A stretch of DNA of 22,500 bases from Cryptomeria japonica (GCF_030272615.1 NW_026728913.1:370001-392500), one strand, 5' to 3'. Shown: positions 9,014 through 17,749, counted from the stretch's first letter. The notes: generated by a model from the letters alone, not told the origin. Program-made: numbers and translations.

Positions 9014-9044
9014 CCTCCCCTATATAAAGCTATTTGTCCGATTC
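9014..9044 (-). promoter_or_regulatory. Pol I promoter-like box 13, one base longer
   Basis: It reads TATATAAAGC instead of TATATAAGC on the plus strand. On the minus strand TATATAGGGG is intact and the extra T lies just upstream. It is the most distal copy from the presumed 18S side. Confidence 0.45.
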
Positions 9045-9107
9045 TCATACGTGTAGTCTGCAGCAGCGATTAGGACATCGACCCCAACTTCCGAATTCGT
9101 TTGCATT

Positions 9108-9254
9108 GACCGCACCAAAGGTGCACGCCTTGGTGTGCACCCTGGAGTGCACTTTGGTGCTCACCTCGGTGCACACTTTGGTGTGCACCTCGGTGTGCAC
9201 CAAAGGTGCGCACCTTGGAGCGCACCAAAGGTGTACACTTTGGAGCGCACCACA
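9108..9254. repeat. GTGCAC-rich cluster of short palindromes
   Basis: Within about 147 bp, GTGCAC, GTGCGCAC and GTGTGCAC motifs alternate with CTTTGG, CTCGG and CACCAAAGG every 12-18 bp. These are the same words that make up the long spacer arrays to the right of the 5S gene. It sits inside the last complete promoter unit. Confidence 0.75.
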
Positions 9255-9256
9255 TA

Positions 9257-9289
9257 GGGTCTTTGAGAGGTTGGCGCAGTGCGCACACC
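9257..9289. repeat. truncated 14th promoter-unit remnant
   Basis: GGGTCTTTGAGAGGTTGGCG followed by CAGTGCGCACA is the start of another promoter unit. It is cut off before GGGGAGTCGACC and the TATATAAG box, and the GGTGGGT minisatellite follows at once. It carries a 2-bp GA insertion relative to the other units. Confidence 0.7.
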
Positions 9290-9526
9290 AAGGTGGGTGT
9301 TGAGGTGCGTGCCGAGGTGGGTGGGTGCTAGGGTGCGCTCCATGGTGGGTGCCAGGGTGGGTGCGTGCTAGGGTGGATTCCAAAGAGGGTCATAGGGTGG
9401 GTGCCAAGGTGGGTTGGTGATATAGTGGGTTCAAAGGTGGGTACTAGGGTGGGTTCCAAGGTGGGTCACAAGTTGGGTGCCAGGATGCGTGGGTGTTAGG
9501 TTGGGTGCCAAGGTGGGCTCCTGCGT

Positions 9527-9545
9527 GGGTGGGTGCTAGGGTGGG
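9527..9545 (+). other. canonical G-quadruplex motif
   Basis: GGGTGGGTGCTAGGGTGGG has four GGG runs with loops of 1, 5 and 1 bases. This meets the standard G3+N1-7 pattern with short loops that favour a stable fold. Confidence 0.8.
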
Positions 9546-9998
9546 TTTCAAGGTGGACGCGAGGGCGGGTGCCAAGGTGGGTAACAAGTTGGGTGTTAGG
9601 ATGGGTGAGTGCTAGAGTGGGTGCCAAGGTGGGTGGGTGCTAAGGTGGATGCCAAGGTGGTTCACAGGGTGGGTGGGTTCTAGGGTGAGTTCCAAGGTGG
9701 GTCACAGGTTCAGTGCTAGGGTGGGTGTCAAGGCGGGTGTCGAGGTGCCTGGGTGCTAGGGTGTGGATGCCAATGTGGGTCATAGGGTGGGTACTAGGGT
9801 GGGCTGCAATGTGGGTGCCAAGGTGGGTAACATGCTCGGTGGGTTCTAAATTGGGTGCCAGGGTGGGTGTGCACCCACCTTGCCCGAGGTGGGTGCCAAG
9901 GTGCCAGTGTGGGTGGGTGCTAAGGTGGATGCCAAGGTGGGTGAGAAGGTGGGTGATAGGTTGAGTGGTAGGATGGGTGGGTGCCAAGATGGGTCACA

Positions 9999-10017
9999 GG
10001 GTGGGTGCAAGGGTGGG
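9999..10017 (+). other. canonical G-quadruplex motif
   Basis: GGGTGGGTGCAAGGGTGGG has four GGG runs with loops T, TGCAA and T. Its arrangement is the same as the motif at 9527. Confidence 0.8.
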
Positions 10018-11017
10018 TAGGTGCTAGGGTTGGTGTCAGGGTGGGTGGGTGCTAGGTTGGGTTCCAAGGTGGGTGCGAGGGTGAGTGTCAAGGTGGGTCA
10101 CAGGTTAGGTGCTAGGATGGGTGAGTGCTAGGGTGCAAAGGTGCCAGGGTGGGTGCTAGGATGGGTCGATGCTAGGGTGAGTGGCAAGGTGGGTCCACAA
10201 GTGTCAAGGTGGGTGCCGAGGTGGGTGCCAAGTCGGCGACTGCTATGGTGGATGCCAAGGTGGGTCACGGGGTGGGTGCCAAGTTGCTAGGTTGGGTTCC
10301 AAGGTGGGTGCCAACGTGGGTGCTAGGGTGCGTGGGTTAAAGGGTGTGTCACAACGTGGGTGCCAGGATGGGTGCGCACCCACACTGGCCAAGACGGGTG
10401 CGGGTGCAAGGTTGGGTTCCAAGCCCGGTCACAGGCTGGGTGCTAGGATGGGTGGGTGCCAAGGTGGGCACCAGGGTGGGTGCACCCACCCTGGCCAAGG
10501 TGGGTCACGGGGTGGGTCCTAGGGTGGGTAACGGGGTGGGTACTAAGGTGCGTGCCAAGGTGGGTCATAGGGTGGGTGCCAAGGTGGGCACCAGGGTGGG
10601 TGTGCACCAACCCTAGCCAGGGTAGGTCACGGGGTGGTTGTCGGGGTGGGCGTCAAGGAGCCAAGGTGGGTGGCAAGTAGCCAAGTTGCGTGCCAAGGTG
10701 GGTGTCGGGGTGGGTGCCAAGGATCCAAGGTGGGTGCCAAGGAACCAAGGTGGGTGTCTGGGTGGGTGCCGAGGTGGGAGCCAGGGTGGGTCCCAAGGTG
10801 AGTGCAAAGGTGGGTGCCAGGGTCAAGGTGAGTGCCAATGTGGGTTCCAAGGTGCCAGGGTCAGGGTGAGTGCCAATGTGGGTTCAAAGGTGCTAAGTTG
10901 GGTGCGAGGTTGGGTGCGAGGGTGGGTGGGTGCCAAGGTGTGCTAGGTGGAAGCCCGGGTGGGTCGGCATCCCATGGGTGTCGAGTTGGGTGCCTGATGG
11001 GTGCTTCTTGTCAAGTT

Positions 11018-11345
11018 TTAGTCGTCGGGACTCATTTCGAGCCTTAGAGGTCGTTTCTTGTCCGGTTGCCCTGTCTTCGACCTGGGAACCCAATTTTGGT
11101 CCTCGGGTCCCATTTTTTTTTGTCTCGCATCCCACTTTTGGCCTGTGGCCTTTTCGGGGTCGATTCTCGTTTTGGGCATCAGAGCATGTTTCTTCTCCTA
11201 AAACCCAATATTTGTTTATTAAGTCTCGGAACACATTTTTGTTCTCGTGGACCCATCATGGGTCTTGGAACGCATTTGTGGTCCTTGGGTCCCATTTTGC
11301 ATCCCGAAACTTGTGTTTTGGTGCTTGATCCCTATTTTGGGTGCC
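11018..11345. other. T-rich spacer upstream of 5S copy A
   Basis: This is a change of base composition to TTTT and TTTTGGT-rich sequence made of loosely repeated 30-35-bp phrases such as CTCGGGTCCCATTTTT, CTCGCATCCCACTTTTGG and CTTGGGTCCCATTTTGC. It lies between the G-rich minisatellite and the GC-rich 5S leader. Open frames cross it (for example 10930-11328) but have no recognisable domain and no codon-like pattern. No gene is supported. Confidence 0.65.
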
Positions 11346-11708
11346 CACCTTGCACCAAGTGCGCACCCGGGGCAAACCGAGCGCCTTGGTGCACCGGGGC
11401 AAGATCGAGCGTGCACCCGAGGCGCCCCGAACATGCACCAAGGTGCACTCGGCCCACATGTGAGCGCAGGTCGTTGCGCCCGAGGTGGTGTGTGGGCACC
11501 GCGTTGCAGACGGGACACTGCACGCACACGACGCCCCCTCCAGGTGCACGCACGTAGGCCGGGCCGGGTGCACACCCGACGCCCTAGCAAGGTGCGCGCA
11601 CCCGGGCAGGGCTCACACTTGGCGAACGGGGCGCACTTCGCGAGGGAGGGTGTGCACCTCGACGGGGGTGGGTGGCCGGGGTGGATTCGCACGTGGGTCG
11701 CGGTTTGC
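11346..11708. other. GC-rich leader region upstream of 5S copy A
   Basis: It is dense in GTGCGCACCC, GGGGCAAACCGAGCGCC and GCACCAAGGTGCAC words and has no clear tandem period. The first part (11346-11400) uses the same GCACCCGGGGCAAACCG phrase as the arrays downstream of the 5S gene. Nothing gene-like is seen. Confidence 0.6.
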
Positions 11709-11736
11709 TAAGTACACACTGCGACAAGCTCATAAC
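11709..11736 (+). promoter_or_regulatory. 5S upstream promoter region, copy A
   Basis: Relative to the 5S start at 11737, TAAGTA begins at -28, where angiosperm 5S genes have a TATA-like element, and the base at -1 is C as is common in plants. The GC dinucleotide expected near -12 is not at that spot; the nearest in this stretch is at -9. The assignment rests on position and is weaker than for the internal boxes. Confidence 0.4.
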
Positions 11737-11854
11737 GGGTGCGATCATACCAGCATTAGTGCACCGGATCCCATCAGAACTCCGCAGTTAAGCGCGCTTG
11801 GGCCGGAGTAGTACTGGGATGGGTGACCTCCCGGGAAGTCCCGGTGTTGCACCC
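11737..11854 (+). rRNA. 5S ribosomal RNA, copy A
   Basis: This is a complete 5S rRNA gene, the Pol III-transcribed RNA of the large ribosomal subunit. The start GGGTGCGATCATACCAGC, the block GGATCCCATCAGAACTCCGC and GATGGGTGACCTCCCGGGAAG are the hallmark of land-plant 5S RNA. The ends pair as GGGTGC with GCACCC (helix I). The internal control region is intact: box A AGTTAAGCGCGCTTGGGC from nt 50 (11786), the intermediate element GGAGTAGTACT near nt 69, and box C GGATGGGTGACC near nt 81. The coding part is 118 nt, and the mature RNA probably keeps one or two of the following T residues. All parts needed for function are present, so it looks like an active-type gene and not a pseudogene. Nt 19 is A here and G in copy B. 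It lies on the strand opposite to the putative Pol I promoters. Confidence 0.97.
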
Positions 11855-11867
11855 TTTTTTAGTTTTT
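11855..11867 (+). terminator. Pol III oligo-T terminator, 5S copy A
   Basis: A run of six T (11855-11860) follows the 5S gene directly, and a second run of five T (11863-11867) after AG could act as a backup. Confidence 0.9.
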
Positions 11868-12280
11868 CGCCGGGCGTCGCAATGCTATTTGAATAAACCT
11901 TTTGCCCGTTTGCGTTCTCGTCGGGGCCGGGCCGGGCCGGGGTGCACTGCCCGCACTACCGCGCGCGCGGGGGCGACACCGAGCGCGCACCCGAGGCACC
12001 CCGAGCACACAGGCCACGGTGCAACCCGGGCGTTGTGCGCGCACCCCGGTGCGCCCGAGGTGCTGCGCGCGCACCCAGGTGAAATCGGTGTGCACCTCGG
12101 CCAGTGCGCGCTCGGTCGAGTCGCGCACGTTGGCCAAGGTGCACGGTGATGTTTCTTACTCTAAGGTTCCGCACCAGACGCCCGGGACAGGTGAGCGAAG
12201 CTGGGCGGGGCCGGGTGCGCGGCCGGGGCAGGTGCACGCAGCTGGAGAGAGCTTTGGAGCACACTTCGGAGCGCACCAAT
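11868..12280. other. GC-rich trailer downstream of 5S copy A
   Basis: It contains a GGGGCCGGGCCGGGCCGGGG run at about 11924-11942, alternating CGCGCGCG at about 11961-11969, and GTGCGC words. It has little tandem order and no gene. Four of the five differences seen between copies A and B lie between 11755 and 11998, in the 5S gene and the first part of this stretch. Confidence 0.6.
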
Positions 12281-12388
12281 GATGCGCTCCATTCAAAAGT
12301 TTCCTGAAAAGGCAAAAAAAGTTGAGATTATAGAATTTCCCACTTGAGAGATTGTAAAAAAAAAAAATTTAAAATGAAGGAAACGCGG
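12281..12388. repeat. AT-rich module 1 (diverged)
   Basis: Pattern: GATGCGCT, TTTCCTGAAAAGGCAAAAAAA, GAGATTATAGAATTTCC, a run of about twelve A, then ATTTAAAATG and AACGCGGGTGCC. It is the most diverged member of the module family and the first downstream of the 5S gene. Confidence 0.8.
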
Positions 12389-13024
12389 GTGCCAAGGTGT
12401 GCGCAGCCCAGCCAAGGTGTGCGCACCAAGGCGCCCACCCTGGCGAAGGTGCACGCAAGGTGCGCACCCGAGGCAAACCGGACAATTAACCCAACTTTCG
12501 ACTTCGCGCGCACCTTGGAGCGCACTTCGGAGCGCTCCTTGGTGCGCACCAATCTTGGGCACCTCGGAGTGCACCATGGCGCCCACCAAGGTGCGCACCC
12601 GGGGCAAACCGAGCTCCGACTTCGTGCGCACCTTGGAGCGCACGAAAGGTGCGCACCATGGCGCCCACCAAGGTGCGCAGCCCAGCCAAGGCGTGCGCAT
12701 CAAGGTGCGCACCCTGGCGAAGGTGCGCACCCGGGGCAAACCGAGCTCCGACTTCGTGCGCACCTTGGAGCGCACAAAAGGTGCGCAACCCAGCCAAGGT
12801 GTGCGCACCCCGGTCAAACCGAGCTCCGAATCGTGCGCACCAGAGGTGCACGCCATCGTGCGCACCTTGGAGCACACTTCGGAGCCCTCCTTGGTGCGCG
12901 CCGATGTTGCGCACCTCGGAGCGCACCCGGGGAAAACAATGCAATTAACCCGACTTTCGACTTCGTGGGCACCTCGGAGCGCTCTCGGGTTCGCACCTCG
13001 GAGCACACCGAGGTGCGCACCTTT
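12389..13024. repeat. GGTGCGCACC-rich spacer array, block 1
   Basis: It is made of words GGTGCGCACC, CTTGGAGCGCAC, GCACCCGGGGCAAACCGAGC, TCCGACTTCGTGCGCACC and AATTAACCCAACTTTCGACT. Units are irregular. The long open frames here (for example 12344-14083, 579 codons) exist on both strands at once and have no domain, so they are not genes. Confidence 0.8.
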
Positions 13025-13073
13025 GATGCGCTGCCTTCACCAATTTCCAGAAAAGGCAAGAAAACATTGAGAA
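13025..13073. repeat. AT-rich module 2 (truncated)
   Basis: It has GATGCGCTGCCTTCACC, AATTTCCAGAAAAGGCAAG and AAAACATTGAGAAG but lacks the GATTTTAAAATTTCCG half and the downstream CATCTTGAGCCCGCCC. Confidence 0.8.
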
Positions 13074-14064
13074 GGTGTGCGCACCGAGGTGCCCACCCTG
13101 GCGAAGGTGCACGCGAGGTGCGCACCCGGGGCAAACCGGGCTCCGACTTCGTGCACGCCGCACCTTGGAGCACACTTCGGAGCGCTCCTTGGTGCGCACC
13201 AGGGCGCGCAACCCAGCCGAGGTGCCCACCCCGGCGAAGGTGCACGCGAGGTGCGCACCCGGGGCAAACCGGGCTCCGACTTCGTGCACGCCATGGTGCC
13301 CACCGCGGCGAAGGTGCACGCGAGGTGCGCACCCGGGGCAAACCGGGCTCCGACTTCGTGCACGCCGCACCTTGGAGCACACTTCGGAGCGCTCCTTGGT
13401 GCGCACCATGGTGCCCACCAGGGCGCGCAACCCCGCCGAAGGTGCACGCGAGGTGCGCACCCGGGGCAAACCGGGCTCCGACTTCGTGCACGCCGCACCT
13501 TGGAGCACACTTCGGAGCGCTCCTTGGTGCGCACCATGGTGCCCACCAGGGCGCGCAACCCCGCCGAAGGTGCACGCGAGGTGCGCACCCGGGGCAAACC
13601 GGGCTCCGACTTCGTGCACGCCATGGTGCGCACCGCGGCGAAGGTGCGCACCCGGGGCAAACCGGGCTCCGACTTCGTGCACGCCGCACCTTGGAGCACA
13701 CTTCGGAGCGCTCCTTGGTGCGCACCAGGGCGCGCAACCCAGCCGAGGTGCCCACCCCGGCGAAGGTGCACGCGAGGTGCGTACCCGGGGCAAACCGGGC
13801 TCCGACTTCGTGCACGCCGCACCTTGGAGCACACTTCGGAGCGCTCCTTGGTGCGCACCATGGTGCCCACCAGGCCGCGCAACCCAGCCAAGGTGTGCGC
13901 ACCAAGGTGCACGCGAGGTGCGCACCCGGGGCAAACCGGGGTCCGACTTCGTGCACGCCGCACCTTGGAGCACACATCGGGGCGCTCCCGGGTTCGCACC
14001 GGCGTTGCGCACCGTGGTGGGCACCTCGGAGCACACCAAGGTGGGCAGCGAGGTGCGCACCTTT
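13074..14064. repeat. GGTGCGCACC-rich spacer array, block 2 (highly homogenised)
   Basis: Nearly identical units contain GAAGGTGCACGCGAGGTGCG, CACCCGGGGCAAACCGGG, CTCCGACTTCGTGCACGCC, GCACCTTGGAGCACACTTCG, GAGCGCTCCTTGGTGCGCAC and CCACCAGGGCGCGCAACCC. Starts of the CACCCGGGGCAAACCGGG phrase are about 63-140 bp apart, because optional sub-blocks are present or absent. Copy B is net 74 bp shorter in the matching region. Open frames of up to 662 codons on either strand pass through and are composition artefacts. Confidence 0.9.
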
Positions 14065-14156
14065 GATGCGATGCCTTCACTAATTTCCATAAAAGGCAAA
14101 AAAAAAACGAGATTTTAAAATTTCCGTTTTGAAAGATAGTGAGAAAAAGGGAATGC
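14065..14156. repeat. AT-rich module 3
   Basis: GATGCGATGCCTTCACTAAT, TTCCATAAAAGGC, ten A, CGAGATTTTAAAATTTCCG, TTTTGAAAGATAGTGAGAAA. It is followed by GTGCCATCTTGAGCCCGCCC. Confidence 0.9.
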
Positions 14157-14279
14157 TGGTGCCATCTTGAGCCCGCCCTGGTGCGCAGCCCAGCCAAGGT
14201 GTGCGCACCAAGGTGCCCACCCTGGCGAAGGTGCGCGCCCGGGCAATTAATCCAACTTCCAACTTCGCGCGCGCCAGGG

Positions 14280-14400
14280 TGGGAGCGCACCCAACAACCG
14301 GGCCTGGGAAGAGCCAATGCGAGAAACCCCACCAAACGCTCTGACAAAAAAAGAGGGGGCGCTCCAGTAACCCCGCTTCGGAGCGCACCCTGGGCAAACC
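14280..14400. repeat. GAGAAACCCCACCAAACGCTC spacer block with inverted repeat
   Basis: This is a lower-repetition block with GGGCCTGGGAAGAGCCAATG, GAGAAACCCCACCAAACGC and GACAAAAAAAGAGG, then GGCGCTCC and GGAGCGC flanking AGTAACCCCGCTTC as a small inverted repeat. Relatives are near 14765-14860, 16645-16760, 17130-17220 and 22145-22250, always between two AT-rich modules. Confidence 0.75.
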
Positions 14401-14559
14401 CAGCCAAGGTGCCCACCCCGGCCAAGGTGCAGGCGAGGTGCGCACCCGGGGCAAACCGGGCTCCGACAACGTGCACGCCGCACCTTGGAGCACACTTCGT
14501 AGCGCTCCCGGGTGCGCACCTCAGAGCACACCAAGGTGGGCAGCGAGGTGCGCACCTTT

Positions 14560-14650
14560 GATGCGCTGCCTTCACTAATTTCCAGAAAAGGCAAAAAAAA
14601 AAGGAGATTTTAAAATTTCCGTTTTGAAAGATAGTGAAAAAAACGGAACG
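14560..14650. repeat. AT-rich module 4
   Basis: Same family as module 3, with TTTCCAGAAAAGGC, ten A and GGAGATTTTAAAATTTCCG. Confidence 0.9.
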
Positions 14651-15029
14651 CGCGTGCCATCTTGAGCCCGCCCTGGTGCGCAGCCCAGGTAAGGTGCCCA
14701 CCCTGGCAAAGGTGCGCACCCGGGCAATTAACCCTACTTCCGACTTCGTGCGCGCCAGGGTGGCAACCGGGCCTCGGAAGAGCCAATGCGAGAAACCCCA
14801 CCAAACGCTCCGACAAAAAAAGAGGCGGCGCTCCAATAACCCCGCTTCGGAGCGCAGCCGGGGCAAACCCAGCCAAGGTGCCCACCCCGACGAAGGTGCA
14901 CGCGAGGTGCGCACCCGGGGCAAACCGGGCTCCGACAACGTGCACGCAGCACCTTGGAGCACACTTCGAAGCACTCCCGGGTGCCCACCGGCGTTGCGCA
15001 CCGTGGTGGGCAGCGAGGTGCGCACCTTT

Positions 15030-15120
15030 GATGCGCTGCCTTCACTAATTTCCAGAAAAAGGCAAAAAAAAATGAGATTTTAAAATTTCCGTTTTGAAAG
15101 ATAGTGAAAAAAAAGGAACG
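15030..15120. repeat. AT-rich module 5
   Basis: Same family, with AGAAAAAGGC, nine A and TGAGATTTTAAAATTTCCG. Confidence 0.9.
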
Positions 15121-15663
15121 CGGGTGCCATCTTGAGCCCGCCCTGGTGCGCAGCCCAGGCAAGGCATGCGCACCAAGGTGCCCACCCGAGGTGCACACCC
15201 GGGGCAAACCGGGCTCCGACTTCGTGCAGGCCGCACCTTGGAGCACACTTCGGAGCGCTCCTTGGTGCGCACCATGGTGCCCACCAGGGCGCGCAACCCA
15301 GCCAAGGTCTGCACACCAAGGTGCCCACCCCGGCGAAGGTGCACGCGAGGTGCGCACCCGGGGCAAACCGGGCTCCGACTTCGTGCACGCCATGGTGCCC
15401 ACCGCGGCGAAGGTGCACGCGAGGTGCGCACCCGGGGCAAACCGGGCTCCGACTTCGTGCACGCCGCACCTTGGAGCACACTTCGGAGCGCTCCTTGGTG
15501 CGCACCATGGTGCCCACCAGGGCGCGCAACCCAGCCAAGGTGTGCGCACCAAGGTGCACGCGAGGTGCGCACCCGGGGCAAACCGGGGTCCGACTTCGTG
15601 CACGCCGCACCTTGGAGCACACATCGGAGCGCTCCCAGGTTCGCACCAGCGTTGCGCACCTTT
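15121..15663. repeat. GGTGCGCACC-rich spacer array, block 3
   Basis: Same units as 13074-14064, between AT-rich modules 5 and 6. The right-hand copy of this stretch (17485-17749) lacks 278 bp, apparently by recombination between GGGCGCGCAACCC and GGGCGCACCC phrases. No gene is seen. Confidence 0.85.
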
Positions 15664-15752
15664 GATGCGCTGCCTTCACTAATTTCAAGAAAAGGCAAAA
15701 AAAAACGAGATTTTAAAATTTCCGTTCTGAAAGATAGTGAAAAAAACGGAAC
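15664..15752. repeat. AT-rich module 6
   Basis: Same family, with TTTCAAGAAAAGGC and CCGTTCTGAAAGATAG variants. The GTTCTG variant is shared with module 10, as expected from the segmental duplication. Confidence 0.9.
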
Positions 15753-16429
15753 GCGGGTGCCATCTTGAGCCCTTCCTGGTGCGCAGCCCAGGCAAGTTGT
15801 GCGCACCAAGGTGCCCACCCTGGCGGAGGTGCGCGCCCGGGGCAATCCGGGCTCCGACTTCGTGCACTGCATGGTGCCCACCAAGGCGCGCAACCCAGCC
15901 AAGGTGCCCACCGCAGCGAAGGTGCACGCGAGGTGCGCACCCGAGGTGCACACCCGGGGCAAACCGGGCTCCGACTTCGTGCACGCCGCACCTTGGAGCA
16001 CACTTCAGAGCGCTCCTTGGTGCGCACCAGGGCGCGCAACCCAGCCGAGGTGCCCACCCCGGCGAAGGTGCACGCGAGGTGCGCACCCGGGGCAAACCGG
16101 GCTCCGACTTCGTGCACGCCATGGTGCCCACCGCGGCGAAGGTGCGCACCCGGGGCAAACCGGGCTCCGACTTCGTGCACGCCGCACCTTGGAGCACACT
16201 TCGGAGCGCTCCTTGGTGCGCACCATGGTGCCCACCAGGCCGCGCAACCCAGCCAAGGTGTGCGCACCAAGGTGCACGCGAGGTGCGCACCCGGGGCAAA
16301 CCGGGGTCCGACTTCGTGCACGCCGCACCTTGGAGCACACATCGGGGCGCTCCCGGGTTCGCACCGGCGTTGCGCACCGTGGTGGGCACCTCGGAGCACA
16401 CCAAGGTGGGCAGCGAGGTGCGCACCTTT
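15753..16429. repeat. GGTGCGCACC-rich spacer array, block 4
   Basis: It has the same word set as the other blocks and includes GAGGTGCGCACCCGAGGTGC at about 15927-15948. The open frames through it on both strands are by-products of the repeats. Confidence 0.85.
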
Positions 16430-16521
16430 GATGCGATGCCTTCACTAATTTCCATAAAAGGCAAAAAAAAAACGAGATTTTAAAATTTCCGTTTTGAAAG
16501 ATAGTGAGAAAAAGGGAATGC
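16430..16521. repeat. AT-rich module 7
   Basis: Copy of module 3 at +2365 bp, including the TTTCCATAAAAGG and GAAAAAGGGAATGC variants. Confidence 0.9.
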
Positions 16522-16924
16522 TGGTGCCATCTTGAGCCCGCCCTGGTGCGCAGCCCAGCCAAGGTTTGCGCACCAAGGTGCCCACCCTGGCGAAGGTGCG
16601 CGCCCGGGCAATTAACCCAACTTCCAACTTCGCGCGCGCCAGGGTGGGAGCGCACCCAACAACCGGGCCTGGGAAGAGCCAATGCGAGAAACCCCACCAA
16701 ACTCTCTGACAAAAAAAGAGGGGGCGCTCCAGTAACCCCGCTTCGGAGCGCACCCTGGGCAAACCCAGCCAAGGTGCCCACCCCGGCCAAGGTGCAGGCG
16801 AGGTGCGCACCCGGGGCAAACCGGGCTCCGACAACGTGCACGCCGCACCTTGGAGCACACTTCGTAGCGCTCCCGGGTGCGCACCTCAGAGCACACCAAG
16901 GTGGGCAGCGAGGTGCGCACCTTT

Positions 16925-17015
16925 GATGCGCTGCCTTCACTAATTTCCAGAAAAGGCAAAAAAAAAAGGAGATTTTAAAATTTCCGTTTTGAAAGATAGT
17001 GAAAAAAACGGAACG
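16925..17015. repeat. AT-rich module 8
   Basis: Copy of module 4 at +2365 bp. Confidence 0.9.
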
Positions 17016-17393
17016 CGCGTGCCATCTTGAGCCCGCCCTGGTGCGCAGCCCAGGTAAGGTGCCACCCTGGCAAAGGTGCGCACCCGGGCAATTAACCCTA
17101 CTTCCGACTTCGTGCGCGCCAGGGTGGCAACCGGGCCTCGGAAGAGCCAATGCGAGAAACCCCACCAAACGCTCCGACAAAAAAAGAGGCGGCGCTCCAA
17201 TAACCCCGCTTCGGAGCGCAGCCGGGGCAAACCAAGCCAAGGTGCCCACCCCGACGAAGGTGCACGCGAGGTGCGCACCCGGGGCAAACCGGGCTCCGAC
17301 AACGTGCACGCAGCACCTTGGAGCACACTTCGAAGCACTCCCGGGTGCCCACCGGCGTTGCGCACCGTGGTGGGCAGCGAGGTGCGCACCTTT

Positions 17394-17484
17394 GATGCGC
17401 TGCCTTCACTAATTTCCAGAAAAAGGCAAAAAAAAATGAGATTTTAAAATTTCCGTTTTGAAAGATAGTGAAAAAAAAGGAACG
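17394..17484. repeat. AT-rich module 9
   Basis: Copy of module 5 at +2364 bp. Confidence 0.9.
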
Positions 17485-17749
17485 CGGGTGCCATCTTGAG
17501 CCCGCCCTGGTGCGCAGCCCAGGCAAGGCATGCGCACCAAGGTGCCCACCCGAGGTGCACACCCGGGGCAAACCGGGCTCCGACTTCGTGCAGGCCGCAC
17601 CTTGGAGCACACTTCGGAGCGCTCCTTGGTGCGCACCATGGTGCCCACCAGGGCGCACCCGAGGCAAACCGGGCTCCGACTTCGTGCACGCCGCACCTTG
17701 GAGCACACATCGGAGCGCTCCCAGGTTCGCACCAGCGTTGCGCACCTTT

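Larger units (their letters stand above)
8030..9289. repeat. tandem promoter repeats of 147-220 bp
   Basis: Each unit has GGGTCTTTGAGGTTGGCG, AATGCGCACAACCA, GGGGAGTCGACCCATCAAA, CCTCCCCTATATAAG, GATTCTCATACATG and GGACATCGACCCCAACTT. Boxes at 8166, 8333, 8480, 8637, 8857 and 9014 are 167, 147, 157, 220 and 157 bp apart. The 220-bp spacing comes from an inserted block with GTGCACGCCTTGGTGCTCACC at about 8744-8764. They are shorter relatives of the 311-bp units, lacking the CATCGGACCC part. A promoter-less remnant at 9257-9289 ends the series. No gene is seen. Confidence 0.9.
9290..10960. repeat. G-rich GGTGGGT minisatellite
   Basis: About 1.7 kb is built from irregular 8-20-bp words: GGTGGGTGCCAA, GGTGGGTGCTAG, GGTGGGTCACAG and GGTGGGTTCCAA. 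Guanine is strongly concentrated on the plus strand. Two short embedded segments contain GTGCACCCACCCTGGCC, where the strand bias flips for a few bases (about 9870-9890 and 10480-10500). The unit lengths drift, so any open frames (60-115 codons, both strands) are by-products. The part from 10482 onward is repeated at 18418-18896. Confidence 0.9.

Noticed and set aside
9290-10960. Telomere or interstitial telomeric repeats
   Set aside because: The words are GGTGGGT with variable tails, not TTTAGGG or TTAGGG. The G-richness is similar but the unit is different and irregular.
11018-11345. Possible transposon LTR or coding remnant in the T-rich spacer
   Set aside because: I see no terminal TG...CA pair, no target-site duplication and no primer-binding site. 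It is built of loose 30-35-bp phrases and occurs as part of the 7.9-kb unit.
13037-15025. Minus-strand open frame of 662 codons, and others of 300-580 codons on both strands between 12344 and 22437
   Set aside because: Several long frames overlap on both strands over the same bases and all encode strings such as APWCAPRSAPKCAPR. They arise from GC-rich repeats that lack stops. There is no domain, no start context shared between units, and they end at the AT-rich modules.
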